Notes under the pieces: generated by a model | What the model saw: the letters and a program-made list of their open reading frames with translations, nothing else | The model's database searches: none | Told to the model about the DNA's origin: nothing | Shown: positions 10,170 to 20,979 of the stretch, piece after piece | How the letters are laid out: each line of letters starts with the position of its first letter | Position numbering within the stretch: the first letter of the stretch is position 1 | Origin: Inia geoffrensis | Taxonomy: Eukaryota > Chordata > Mammalia > Artiodactyla > Iniidae | Direction of reading: 5' to 3' | Assembly (NCBI GenBank): GCA_036417435.1 | Contig: CM070913.1 | Coordinates: 19,126,680-19,190,679 of the forward strand | DNA length: 64,000 bases | Position numbers and translations under genes: made by a program

Positions 10170-11010
10170 AGTGCTTCGAATTTCTGGATTTTCTCAGTGA
10201 TTATTACTGTTAGCCCACTTTAAGCAACAGACCACAGAGTAAGAGCCCTGGGGCCGAAATCCATAGCTATTTACTTCATGAAGACGTCCTCAGAGTTCAC
10301 TGGTATTTTTCTCATCTAAATAGTAAACAGCAGGCTCACGTAACAGGAAACCATTGTAAGCAAATGCAATGATTATTTGGAGTATAAAGAACTAGGAATC
10401 CGAAATACCTTATTTGGCTCTAAACATCTAGAAGACACAGTGGTCTTATGTTGATTTGACTTCCTGGTGAGTGTAAAGGTAGAGAGAAAAAAATGCTGAA
10501 CCTAAGGGTCTCTCCATCTTGATTATTTCCAAACATTCAGGAATGTGATATTTTACTCTGATGGTATTAAATACAAAAAAAAAGAATTGTTATAGCAATG
10601 GAACACAGAAACCCCCCATTTTGAGACCACAGTTCAATGTAGCTGCTGAAAAAGTTAACACAACCTTAGTGTCCCGATCAGGGAGAGCCTTATTTTGGAT
10701 GAAGAACCTGAAGTTTCAGGGGCTGATTCCTAGAACCATAGCAGGTGTGTCTGCCTGTGATCTGGTCTTAAAATGCAGGCTCTGTGGGTTAGCCTTTCAC
10801 CCGATGATAAGCAATGGTGAATTTTGGTGACTGTAGGCTCACCCTCAAGCTGACAATTAGAAGCATGTGGCAGGACCCCGGAACCCAGCTGACCTCATCA
10901 AGGTGAGTCTAGTAAGAGGTCTTGACCAATTAAAGCCCCTATCCATTCCTCCCTCTCCTGGTTTAACTGGAAGAACAAGGAAAAGAGGAACGAATTAGGA
11001 GGAGGTGAGG
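10170..11010. other. Unassigned intergenic DNA
   Basis: Nothing recognised. A short open frame at 10561-10830 lacks any known domain. Confidence 0.4.
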
Positions 11011-11011
11011 A

Positions 11012-11165
11012 CACATTATCTCATTGAATTCCTTCAACAAATCCCATGAAATGTCCCCGTTTTACACATGTGGAAACTGAGGTTCCTAGAGGTCAAGCAA
11101 CCTGACCAAGCGCAGCGTTAGAAACCAAGGCAGGTTTGCCTGGGGTTTGCTAAGCATATGCTCTT
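11012..11165 (-). repeat. MIR SINE fragment
   Basis: Inverted MIR text is present: ATTATCTCATTGAATTCCTTC, CCCGTTTTACACATGTGGAA, ACTGAGGTTCCTAGAGGTCA and a terminal ATGCTCTTTCTGCC. Confidence 0.7.
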
Positions 11166-11169
11166 TCTG

Positions 11170-11831
11170 CCAAGCCCACCCTGGAACCTTCTAGATGGCA
11201 GCCAGGGAGCATAGAGAGTTCTTGAACCACGTGAGGTGAGAAATAATGGAGAGGTCTGAGGCTTGGGGGAGGCCATCAAAACTGTCCTCAACATCTGACA
11301 GGGTCGTAATAGAAACAAGAGAGTAAGTAGATTTATTTTCTGAGACCCCAGAGGGCAAAAACCAGGGCCCAAGAGTAGAAATTATAGGGCAGCAGGGATT
11401 GCCGCCGTGCAGAAGTCTGACAATGAAACTTCCCATCACGATGGGTTCCGAGGGCTTCCGATTTGGGAAGGAGGTTGCACAGGGACCTCTAAGCCTTCTC
11501 AGCGCTTATATCATCTTCATACAAACATGCTTTTGCTGTTTTTCTCATTGTTGGGGCTTTTTGTTGATGTTGCTGCTGTTCTTGTTTTTTGCCTGAAGAT
11601 CCAAACAGGATCTGATAAAGTCATCACTGTGCCTTCCACACTGGCTGTGTTCCCTGCAGCTACTTGAGCACATATTCCTATTCTTCTGATCCAGTCATTG
11701 AAATTTTGTTTTGTTTTTTTTCCCTCTCGTTGGAGTAAAGGAAGGACAATCGTGTGGACCTCAGAGGCTCTGACAAAAATGATTCCACATCTTCTAAAAT
11801 TACTTGCACATGAGGCTATTCTTCTTTCAGA

Positions 11832-11832
<1 letters not shown>
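11170..11832. other. Unassigned intergenic DNA
   Basis: I recognise no repeat or gene. T-rich runs occur near 11700. Confidence 0.4.

Positions 11833-11869
<37 letters not shown>
11833..11869. repeat. (TG)n microsatellite
   Basis: About 18 uninterrupted TG units. Confidence 0.95.
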
Positions 11870-11871
<2 letters not shown>

Positions 11872-12829
11872 TTGCCTTGCTATATGCGCAGGTGGAAATA
11901 AAGGTAACGCCCTTAATTTTTAACTAAATCACAACCCGCTGTGACTTATCCCTACCCAGCCTGTCACTACGCTGTGCCAGGTTGTCTATTTCCATTGTAA
12001 CCCCCTCCTGTTTTTTGCACACTCACTCCCCTGGCTTCAGCTTATATGTAAATCATTTACCTCAGGAATGCCAGGAAGGTTCTGTGAGTCATCTGTGTAG
12101 CTGTGACACTGAAAATAGACATCGTGCTCATGGGATGGTCCCTTAGAGGATTACCATAGTGCAACTCAATCTCTGTTCTGACCTAGACTCTGAGTTGCAC
12201 AAAAACACACTGGATAACTGTACCTAAGAAAGAAAGCAGCATTTTCAGCGACCTCGCCTGAACGCACTGATGCTAAACAAAGACTGAACTGTGAAGAGTA
12301 GAGACCCAACATTCACTCCAGCTTTTAGAAGCTCTCGGGCATCACTAGACCTCAGCTCTGCAGGGATTATTTTCTAATAGTGTCGTCATCTAAGTCACCT
12401 CTCATTAGCGGTCTTGAAATAATAAATACCTACTTTTCCCTCTGTTCGGGGCTCCTGACAGTGAGGGATGGGCGAGGCAATCAGTCCGTTGGATTGTGTT
12501 TCTTTGCTCACTCCTCACCCGCTCTCTCAAAGGCAGACTCCCGTGTAAGTGGCCGAATGCGCTCCGTGTGTGGGCGATGCCTTGCAGTCTGACCTCCACC
12601 CGGTGGCTGCCACGTAGACAGTTCCAGCCAGAGGAAGGGTGAGGTCCAGCTAGGTGAGGAACCTGCAGGGAGATGACACACATGTGACCAAGCCTGACCT
12701 CACCCCAGCACCACAGTAAGATGCAGAGAAAACAGCCCAGGGGAAAAAAACCCTCTCCAGCCCCCTACTGAAATGTAGGTAAACGTTAACAGGCTTAAGG
12801 GTTAGGAGTGGCTTTCTAAGAAAAGATAA
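11870..12829. other. Unassigned intergenic DNA
   Basis: The stretch appears single copy, with no convincing exon, RNA or repeat signature. Confidence 0.4.
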
Positions 12830-13215
12830 CGAAAGAAATTACAAAGTCAAAGATGAATGGATTTCACTAAAGTCCTTATTATAATTGTAAAAAAAAAAAA
12901 ATCATAACAAACAAAAAGCAACCAACACATTGAGGAAGAGATTTGCAGCTGATATGATTGAGTCATATCCTTCATCTGTAGAATGAACTTTAAAAAATCA
13001 GTAAGAACCCAACTAACACAGACATAGAAAAGGGAATGAAGAGTATGAATAGCAGGTAAACTTAGAAAGAAGAACACTTATCACCAATTTTTTCTAAATG
13101 TAAAGTAAACCAATTTATGAATCTATCAAATTGGCACCAGTTTTCATAAAGAGAGCTCCTGATGCTGGTGACAGGGTGATGAAACAGACATGGGCATCTC
13201 CTACTGGGGGCAGAA
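12830..13215 (+). repeat. Old L1 ORF2/3' fragment
   Basis: The degraded L1 order is readable: GAGGAAGAGATTTGCAGCTG, ATAGAAAAGGGAATGAAGAG, ATCTATCAAATTGGCACCAG, then a GATGCTGGTGACAGGGTGA-like block as at the ORF2 end. Confidence 0.5.
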
Positions 13216-13519
13216 TAATGAGGTTTTCAGGAAAGCACCTTATAAAAGATCCGACCTCTGGGCCAGGAAGCCTACGGCCATTAGGTTGTCCTAAGAAATA
13301 ATGTCAGATGCAACTAAGATGTAACAGGCAAGTTTGCTGAGGTGTTTGGGGGAGAAGCGATGCCTCAGATAAAAGAAATTCATCTTCAGTGTCACATGAT
13401 AGGAACAGGAATATTTGGGGATGGAATACATTTCTCAGGGATCCCAAAAGCCCATCACATTTGGGTGTGGCCGGCTCCCTCTGGAACACGTTTGAATTTT
13501 CTTGTTTAAAGTGAATGGT

Positions 13520-13836
13520 GGACTTCCCTGGTGGCGCAGTCGTTAAGAATCTACCTGCCAATGCAGGGGACATGGGTTCGAGCCCTGGTCTGGGATGATC
13601 CCACATGCAGCAGAGCAACTAAGCCCCTGAGCCACAACTACCGAAGCCCGTGCGCCTAGAGCCCATGCTCTGCAGTAAGAGAAGCCACCACAATGAGAAG
13701 CCCACGCACCGCAAGGAAGAGTGGACCCTGCTGGCCTCAACTAGAGAAAGCCCGTGCACAGCAATGAAGACCCAACTCAACCAAAATAAATAAATTAATT
13801 AATTAAATTAAAATTCACCTTTAAAATAAATAAATA
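13520..13836 (+). repeat. CHR-1-type SINE, full length
   Basis: The head GGACTTCCCTGGTGGCGCAG, the AAGCCCGTGCGCCTAGAGCC body and an AAATAAATAAATTAATTAAT tail are present. AAAGTGAATGGTG on the left and AAAGTAAATGGTG on the right are the TSD. Confidence 0.92.
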
Positions 13837-13849
13837 AAGTAAATGGTGA

Positions 13850-14230
13850 TCAGACATCATTCAATGAATGAAAATGAAACGGCCAAGTGTAGTTAGTGAG
13901 CAAAAGTTGATAAAACAGTCCAATGTGCACATCCCAGCCCGGTACCTGAGATGCCTATACTCACAGACACATGGCAACAGACACGTCCAGGGGGAATAAT
14001 CCAGTAGCACATCTGGCCACACCCCCACCAGATGAGGAGAAAGAATTTATTGTAAAGAGAGAGAGAGAAGGAGCCAGAAATGAAGCATTTCTGAATCTTA
14101 AAATATCTACCAAGAAGAAAAAAAAAAAAGACTGCATTAGTAACACTTTACTTCGCAATAAATACTTGATGCTTTTCCAAGAGCTTTCATATTTATTATT
14201 TCAAAATCAAACTTTGACATTAAAAAGGGC
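13850..14230. other. Unassigned intergenic DNA
   Basis: Nothing recognised apart from a short purine-rich run at 14041-14130. Confidence 0.4.
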
Positions 14231-14234
14231 AGCT

Positions 14235-14350
14235 GGCTTTTAATACATCTGATTTACACATGGGGAAATTAGAGCTCAAAGGTGCAGAAACTCACAGAAC
14301 TAGGAACTCTTAGCCCAGCTGGAGGTGGACCACAGGTCTCCTGAATCCTC
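14235..14350 (-). repeat. MIR SINE fragment
   Basis: TGATTTACACATGGGGAAATT, AGAGCTCAAAGGTGCAGAAA and TCACAGAACTAGGAACTC resemble the inverted MIR core. Confidence 0.5.
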
Positions 14351-14611
14351 AGCCTGCCCGGGTTCTGCATCTTTTCCCAGCACTCAGAACTGGGAATGGC
14401 AATCCACAAGGGCCTCATTGCTGGCTCAAATCTTTCTGTGAGCAGGTCTCCACAAGAGAGATATATGCGACATGAGATGGAAAAATGGGGTGGAAGCCAC
14501 AAGCTGGGGAAAGGTGCTGCCTGATATTGAAGATGAGATGCACCAACGTAGGACACAGTTAATTAGTCACCACGAGAAATAGTTCGTAAAGATACAAGTG
14601 GTAAGACTAGG

Positions 14612-14775
14612 CAGCAGAGGTCTCAAGCTTCAGCATGCCTCAGAATTCCCTGAGGGGCCTGGTAAATAGACCGCTTCCCGCCTCCCCTCCCTGCAAGCTC
14701 TGAGCCAGTAGGTCTGGGGTGGGGCCTGAGAACTTGCCTTTCTAACAAGTTTCCAGGGGTTCCTGCTGCTAATTG
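14612..14775 (+). repeat. MER5A-like hAT DNA transposon fossil
   Basis: GGTCTCAAGCTTCAGCATGC, GTAGGTCTGGGGTGGGGCCT and TTTCTAACAAGTTTCCAGG match MER5A in order. The 3' terminal repeat is lost. Confidence 0.7.
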
Positions 14776-14884
14776 GGGTGCACACTTTACCAGACCAGGG
14801 GGCTTCCAAAATCTCAGCAAAGGATGTGGGGCACAGCGTGGTCTAATAAAATAGCAACACTGGTTATAAATAACAAAAAACACT

Positions 14885-15000
14885 GCTGTTTATTAAATGC
14901 CCACTTGCTGTGAGGCAGGTCTTGCTCATTATTTCTACTTTGTCAACATCGCTATAAGGAGCTATTATTTACCTTATTTTACAGACAAGGAAAATTCTCC
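14885..15000 (-). repeat. MIR SINE fragment
   Basis: TTTATTAAATGCCCACTTGC is followed by GCTATTATTTACCTTATTTTA and ACAGACAAGGAAAAT, the inverted MIR 3' half. Confidence 0.55.
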
Positions 15001-15021
15001 TCAGATAAGTTTATGAATTTG

Positions 15022-15485
15022 AACGTAGTGTTTAAGAATACAGGATCTAGGGGCTTCCCTTGTGGTGCAGTGGTTGAGAGTCCGCCTGCCGATGCAGGGG
15101 ACGTGGGTTCGTGCCCCAGTCTGGGAAGATCCCACATGCCGCAGAGCGGCTGGGCCCGTGAGCCATGGCCGCTGAGCCTGCGCATCCGGAGCCTGTGCTC
15201 CGCAACAGGAGAGGCCACAACAGTGAGAGGCCCGCACACCACAAAAAAAAAAAAAAAAAAAAGAATACAGGATCTGCAGTTTGGGAGCCTGCATCCACCC
15301 TTGACAATCTGACCATGGGTGAGTTAGTTTAATTGCCCTGTGCCTCAGTTTCCCCTTTGGTAAAATGGAGATACCTACTTCACAGGGTTGTTATGAAAAT
15401 GAAATGTGGCGAGAACTCCAAAGCACTTAGAAAGTACCTGGCCTTGAGTAAGAGTTCAGTAAATGTTGGTTGTCTTTATTATGAT
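15022..15485 (+). repeat. MIR SINE split by a CHR-2 SINE
   Basis: The MIR head (GTGTTTAAGAATACAGGATC) lies left of the CHR-2 copy. The rest follows on its right: GTGCCTCAGTTTCCCCTTTG, TTCACAGGGTTGTTATGAAAA and TTCAGTAAATGTTGGTTGTC. Residual MIR sequence is well preserved. Confidence 0.8.
15050..15260 (+). repeat. CHR-2-type SINE, full length
   Basis: The copy starts GGGGCTTCCCTTGTGGTGCAG and ends in about A20. A perfect TSD, AAGAATACAGGATCT, is visible at 15034-15048 and 15261-15275. Confidence 0.94.
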
Positions 15486-15589
15486 TGCTGCTGAGTTGCA
15501 GGGCCAGAACTTACCCCAGGTCTGTATGAACTTGAAGGATGTGGTCTTTTTATCCCCTCAAGGTACCTCATCTCACCACACTCCTAGAC

Positions 15590-15700
15590 TCACATTCAGG
15601 AGTTTTGGGTTCAAGCCACCTTGCTGTGTGACTCAGGGCAAGTCACTTCACCTCTCTGGGTCTCATTTTCTCATGTATGTAATGAGGAAGGGTGGGTTGG
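15590..15700 (+). repeat. MIR SINE fragment
   Basis: TGTGTGACTCAGGGCAAGTC, ACTTCACCTCTCTGGGTCTC and ATTTTCTCATGTATGTAATG match the MIR core closely. Confidence 0.7.
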
Positions 15701-17017
15701 ACACAATATATTCTCATGTCCCTTCCACCTCCAGCACCCACCGTTCCCATGAGTGTGACCAGAGGGTTTCTGAAGTGTCCAAATAGGCCACTAAAAGGCT
15801 AAAAATGTGTGATTCCTTGTGAGTCTTATCGTCACCTGTTAAGGGTGGAGACAAGAAGCAGGAGATGTTGGTGGGTCCTCAGCGCTGGCCAAGAGTGAGG
15901 GGGCTCCATCAGGGGATCCCTATGGGGGACACAGCAGCAGAATTCCTTTATCCAATTCCAATCGCTTTGAATTGCTCCCCGAGCTACTTCCTCATAGTAT
16001 TCAATATTTTAATTTCCCCAATAAACTCTCACCCTGAAAAAAAAGCGTACTGACAAGCTGACAAGTCTGTTCCCCTCTGAAGCTCTATTCTAATTGTAAA
16101 AGAACCAACTGGAGTTTTGTTTTTTCAGTGAACCACTCAGGAGCCTCTGGCCGGTTGATCAGGACCCCAGCCTGCAGACCCCGGATGAACTGAGAAAACC
16201 AGCTTCTCTGGCCTGCAAAGCAAAGCCCAGCTCTTCCCTGTGGCGACCTTCTGCGGACATCCTGTGAAGCCACAGCCACCATAACCTTCCTTGTCACCTT
16301 TAACTGAACAGCACATATTGGAGGTCACAGGAAGATCCCAAATCAAGATGTAAAATCTTTGTAGTTTATCTACACTATGGAAAAAAACTTTTTTTTTTTT
16401 TTACTTTAATTAAAGGGCCCTCCACGGCACAAAGAGTCCAAGACAACAGAATTAGGAATAAAATGATAAACTATATTTCTGGGCTTCGAGATTACATTTT
16501 CTTCACCTCCCTTTGTTTTTAAAAGTGTGTTTTTTGTTAGATCTGAAGCCTCCCTTTTCAAGAAGCACAGGTTTCGCAGCAGCTGGAAAATGTACCCCAG
16601 TTGTCCCAAATGATACTCCTTCTGCGTCTAAATCACTGCCTCACTGGCCCCAAAGCCGATGAAAACAAGTTAGACTAGACATCACCTCAGCTATCCCGGG
16701 GGATTCCCTGTCCGCACAGTCAGCAGTTTGTCTGTGGATGAAATCTGAAGCGCTGGGCAACAGTGTCCACACTCTGAAGGACACGGGAGGCCCAGGTCCT
16801 CACTGCTAAGCGGGCAAACCTGGAAGGTGTTAACTTCTTCATCCATGGAGTGAACACTGCCCCCCTAACCCCAAAGATATTCTAGGCAGCGTACTACCTA
16901 AAGGACATTCTTGGCTCTGCCCCACTCCATCACCATACCACCCTGTAGTCTGGCAGTGACTTTTAAACCTCTAAATAGCTCTGGCCCAACCAAAAAGCCA
17001 GAATAGTGCTGGAAGTT
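15701..17017. other. Unassigned intergenic DNA
   Basis: No repeat family or exon was recognised. A T-rich run at 16386-16402 is the only simple-sequence feature. Confidence 0.4.
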
Positions 17018-17075
17018 GTGTGTGTGTGTGTGTGTCTGTGTCTGTGTCTGTGTGTGTGTCTGTGTGTACATGTGT
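17018..17075. repeat. Interrupted (TG)n microsatellite
   Basis: TG units are broken by several TC steps (TGTCTG), giving a mixed TG/TCTG array of about 58 bp. Confidence 0.9.
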
Positions 17076-17680
17076 TGGGGGAGACCACAGAAAGGGTTAA
17101 GCATGGTTACACTGAAGGCGTCATCAGCTTGGGTCCCCCAGACACTCAGGCCCATCCCTTCTGCCTTGGGCCTGGGTCAGGAGTACATGGGGGCTTCTGC
17201 AGGATCCCACCCCCTCCCCCCCAGCTCCGGTCCCACCCCTTTTCCCTTCAGATGCTCTGTTCCTATACCACCAACTGCCTTACGGGCAGGAGTATGGACA
17301 ACCTAAGCTCCACCCCCTAGGCCCACCCCCACTGCAATTCCCAGGTCCTAGACACTCAGAGTGTGGACTGGAAGACAAGGGGCAGGCTCCAGGGGGGCAG
17401 TGTCCCATTGGCCCTGCAGCATCTCATCCCATGGAGGGGACACAGACAGAGGAAGGCCAGAGAAGTGTGGCGTCCCTTAAATATGGAGTCCAGGATAGGA
17501 CCCTTCTTGGCTAGGTCTGAGGGCTGCATTGCAGGCATCACTCCCCCTTCCTGCAAAGTGCCTCTCATGTTAATTACAAGACTCCAGGGAGCCTAAGGGT
17601 CAGAAGAGAAGGACAATGAATAGAACATAATTGAACCCTAGGGGTCCAAAATCAAGTTCAAAGGGACTTGGAGAAGAAAC
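17076..17680. other. Unassigned, GC-rich intergenic DNA
   Basis: C-rich runs occur around 17208-17225 and 17320-17335. No repeat family or gene was recognised. Confidence 0.4.
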
Positions 17681-18061
17681 TGTTACCGACTGAATTGAAT
17701 CTCCCACCCCAAATTCATATGTTGAAACCCTACCCCCCTAGTACCTCCGAATGTGACTATTTTAGAGGGGTGATAAAGTTAAATATTCCATTGATGTGGG
17801 CCCTAATCCAATCTGACTGGTGTCCTTATGTGAAGAGGAAATTTGGACACACCCATGTGTGCACGCAGGGGAAAGACCACGTGAGGAAACAGCGAGAAGG
17901 TGGCTGTCTGCACACCAAGGAGAGAGGCCTCGGGAGAGACCAGCCCTGTGACACCTCGATCTAGGACTTCCAGCTGCCAAAAAATGTGAGAAATACAATT
18001 CTGTTGTTTAAGCCACCCAGCCTGTGGTACTTTGTTAAAGCAGCCCCAGCAAACTAACACA
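17681..18061 (+). repeat. MLT1-type MaLR solo LTR
   Basis: The LTR runs from TGTTACCGACTGAATTGAAT through AATTCATATGTTGAAACCC, ATCCAATCTGACTGGTGTCC and TTCTGTTGTTTAAGCCACCC to AGCAAACTAACACA. This is the typical ERVL-MaLR order with TG/CA-like ends. It carries no internal sequence. Confidence 0.85.
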
Positions 18062-18064
18062 GAG

Positions 18065-18539
18065 ACTCACCAAACGCTGTGCTCAGTGGGGCAGCACTTG
18101 GGCTGGGAACCACGCCAAGACTCTCAGAATTGGACTGCACATGGACGGTTGGGCTTCCTGGGCTTGTCCAATGTCACCAAGTGACCCAAGTCAATGTCCT
18201 CAGGTCCCAGGAGCACTGAGAGGAAGCACGCATACCTGAGTCTCTGTCCTGCCATAGTAAATAAAACCGACTGGCAGCCCCTGCACATTCAATCAACCTT
18301 AAGTGCGCCAGATTCCAGGTCCACACAGGGGAGTATGAAACCTTTGCTTGAAACCAAATAAATGATCTGTTTCCAAGATTTCAGAACACCCCATCCCCCA
18401 ACCTCTGCACTAACGTAGGCCAGCTCAAGCCCTCCTTATAAATGTTTCCCTTTTACCCAGCATGGTTCTCCCTGCCCCCGTTGCCCCTCACCCCAAAGCT
18501 CCTCTCCAAGTGTGCCTGCCCCCAGCGCTCAATGTGAGA
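18065..18539. other. Unassigned intergenic DNA
   Basis: Nothing recognised. Confidence 0.4.
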
Positions 18540-18715
18540 CCCGATCTTCTCGTTCCTGACAGCTCAGGCACACAGACGCCTCTTTCTACCTCATTGTAGG
18601 TTTCCCCAAATGAGTAACTCCCAATCCTTTCGATTCTCCCCCAGCACGCACATGTGATGTCTCCCACAAAGGCCAGGTATTAAAGTGCTCGATAAATATT
18701 TTCGGAATTAAACTG
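18540..18715 (+). repeat. Possible L2 3'-end fragment
   Basis: AAAGGCCAGGTATTAAAGTGC and TCGATAAATATTTTCGGAAT resemble a diverged L2 3' end. The upstream part is too diverged to confirm. Confidence 0.35.
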
Positions 18716-18984
18716 AGAACAGAAAATGGTATTCTGTGAAATGTTTTGGGTTCCTTTTGAGTCCTTAGTTGGAAAGGCACTTCTGGGGGTAATTCAAGTT
18801 ATTATTATTAAAATAGGTCCATTTTCTCAATCCATGCTCAGGGAAATCCATGAGAGATAGCAGTGGGCCAAGAAATCAGCCCTTGCAGTGCTAACACCAT
18901 TGTTCCACTATCTAGGCCTCCTAATTCTAATTATAGTAGGCAAAGTGAGATGAAATCGGCCTCACAGAGCGTAGGAAAGAGAAC

Positions 18985-19465
18985 GGCGCAGAGGGGCAAA
19001 ACGTGCCACCCCAAAATGTGTCTCTTTGGCACGCAGATTATTTCAAGCTAAAGACAATCAAGGTGCAAAAGTCTCAGAAAGAGCCTTTGACCTTCGTCCT
19101 AACTGCCAAAAAGAATGTAGATGGGGGACATGTTCCAGAGAGGGATCATCACCATAGATAACCATAGTATAATAGGAACTAGGGGTGTGGACAGGAAGGA
19201 ACCCAGCAAAGTCTGTTAAAATTCCTCTCTGTGTCCGTTGTCTCTGCATGGCCTAGCAAGCATTTGTTTACCAAACACCTGTCCTTCTTCACCTTCCTGT
19301 AAATTGCCTTCCTTCCCTTTGAAGCCCCAACCCCCTCCCTGAATCTCCTTCTCTCAGGGGGCACATAAGCCTCAATGGCCTAACTTGTCCCATAGTCTCC
19401 TGGAGCCCCGGAATGTACGTAATCAAATTTGATTTTCTCCTGTTAATCTGTCTATAAGTCACCAC
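18985..19465 (+). repeat. Probable old ERV solo LTR, family unassigned
   Basis: The segment has LTR-like order: GGGGCAAAACGTGCCACCCC and AAAGACAATCAAGGTGC near the start, then a late TTTGATTTTCTCCTGTTAATC block of the kind found at LTR R/U5 regions. I could not name the family. Confidence 0.4.
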
Positions 19466-19540
19466 CTTCCCAACTCCCTGTCATGTTTAAAGGACCTCAG
19501 ATAATCTAGCCAAATGAGCAGCTAGGTATTAGGTGGTGTT

Positions 19541-19699
19541 CTGGATTGAACTGTGTCCACTCCAAAAAGTTTCAAACCCTATCACCCCTCCACCCCCGCT
19601 GCCACCCTGGGAACTCTTGAGTTTGGTAACACTGCCAATGTGACCTTATTTGGAAATAGGGTCTTTGCAGAGGTAATCAACTTAAGAAGAGGTCATAAT
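19541..19699 (+). repeat. MLT1-type MaLR LTR, 5' part
   Basis: TTCTGGATTGAACTGTGTCC, TGTGACCTTATTTGGAAAT and AGGGTCTTTGCAGAGGTAAT are MLT1 text. The LTR is cut here by an ERV LTR and resumes near 20525. Confidence 0.8.
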
Positions 19700-20524
19700 G
19701 AAACAGGAGGGAAGGGGGCAGGGTACAACCTTTAAAAAAATGACATAGGGCTTCCCTGGTGGCGCAGTGGTTGAGAGTCCACCTGCCATTGCAGGGGACG
19801 CGGGTTCGTGCCCTGGTCCGGGAGGATCCCACGTGCCGCGGAGCAGCTGGACCCGTGAGCCATGGCCGCTGAGCCTGCGCATCCGGAGCCTGTGCTCCGC
19901 AACGGGAGAGGTCGCAACAGTGAGAGGCCCACGTACCGCAAAAAAAAAAAAAAAAAATTACATAGCCATAGGACATGACAAAAACTGGTTAGAACCAACT
20001 AGGTCCAAGGTGGCAGAAGATTTGACTTCCAGTGGATCTTGAGCCTCATCATACAGTATTGTAATACATTAGCATAATCTAAGTGACACACCCACCAGCG
20101 CCATGACAGTTCTGAAGCCGACCATCAAAGATCAAAAAGTGGGCAGAGGACCAATTCCTGGAAATCTCCACCCCTTCCCCAAAATACTTGGAATAATCTT
20201 CCCACTCATTAGCCTATGAAATTACCCAGCCCATAAAAACTAACGACCCCATATTTCGGGGCCTCTCACCCTCTGAGATGGGCCACACTCTGTCTGTGGA
20301 GTGTGTTTCTCGCTAAATAAACCCACTTCTTACCTATCACTTTGTCTCTCACTGAATTCTTTCTGAGAGGAGACATCAAGAAACTGAGCTTCATTAAGTC
20401 CTGCAACCAGGTGTGTGATCTCAATTAAAAGGCCATGGGTTCAAATCCCAGTCTGGGTTCTGGCCGGGTTTGAGTCCCGGCACTTGTATTCAAGTCCCAA
20501 TCTGAGGTCCATGGTTTGATTACT
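19700..20524 (+). repeat. Class-I-like ERV LTR (with leader-like end), split by a SINE
   Basis: LTR landmarks include AACTGGTTAGAACCAACTAG, AAGTGGGCAGAGGACCAATTC, AAATTACCCAGCCCATAAAA and an AATAAA signal in CGCTAAATAAACCCACTTC, followed by a TTTGTCTCTCACTGAATTC block. A CHR-2 SINE interrupts it at 19748. The end near 20400-20520 carries repeated GTTCAAATCCC-like motifs. A relative of this LTR is at 43180. No ERV coding sequence is present. Confidence 0.7.
19748..19957 (+). repeat. CHR-2-type SINE, full length
   Basis: The SINE sits inside the ERV LTR. It starts GGGCTTCCCTGGTGGCGCAG and ends with A17. AAAAATGACATAG before and AAAAATTACATAG after form the TSD. Confidence 0.93.
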
Positions 20525-20706
20525 AGGTGAGGGTAGGTCCTAAGTCCAGTGTGACCGGTGTCTTTACACAAAGAGGGAAATTTGGACACAGAGAGACACA
20601 CAGGCAAGAACACTACCTGATGATGGAGGACAGATGGGAGTGATGCCTTGTAAGCCACCCAGTTGGTGGTACCTTGTTACAGGAACCCTGGGAAACAGAA
20701 CACAGT
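20525..20706 (+). repeat. MLT1-type MaLR LTR, 3' part
   Basis: The interrupted LTR resumes with GTGACCGGTGTCTTTACAC, GGGAAATTTGGACACAGAG, TGTAAGCCACCCAGTTGGTG and GGTACCTTGTTACAGGAACC. Confidence 0.75.
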
Positions 20707-20732
20707 AAGTGGTGCTAAAATACACAGATGTG

Positions 20733-20922
20733 GGGCTTCCCTGGTGGCGCAGTGGTTGGGAGTCCGCCTGCCGATGCAGGTGACGCGGGTTCGTGCCCCG
20801 GTCCGGGAAGATCCCACATGCTGCGGAGCGGCTGGGCCCATGAGCCATGGCCGCTGAGCCTGTGCGTCCGGAGCCTGTGCTCCGCAATGGGAGAGGCCAC
20901 AACAGTGAGAGGCCCGCGTACC

Positions 20923-20961
<39 letters not shown>
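20733..20961 (+). repeat. CHR-2-type SINE with long A tail
   Basis: The copy is near consensus and ends in about 40 A. A perfect 16 bp TSD, AAAATACACAGATGTG, flanks it at 20717-20732 and 20962-20977. Both features point to a young insertion. Confidence 0.95.
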
Positions 20962-20969
<8 letters not shown>

Positions 20970-20979
20970 CAGATGTGAA

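Noticed and set aside
19700..20524. A complete endogenous retrovirus
   Set aside because: Only LTR and short leader-like sequence is present. No gag, pol or env frames are seen nearby, and the same holds at 43180.
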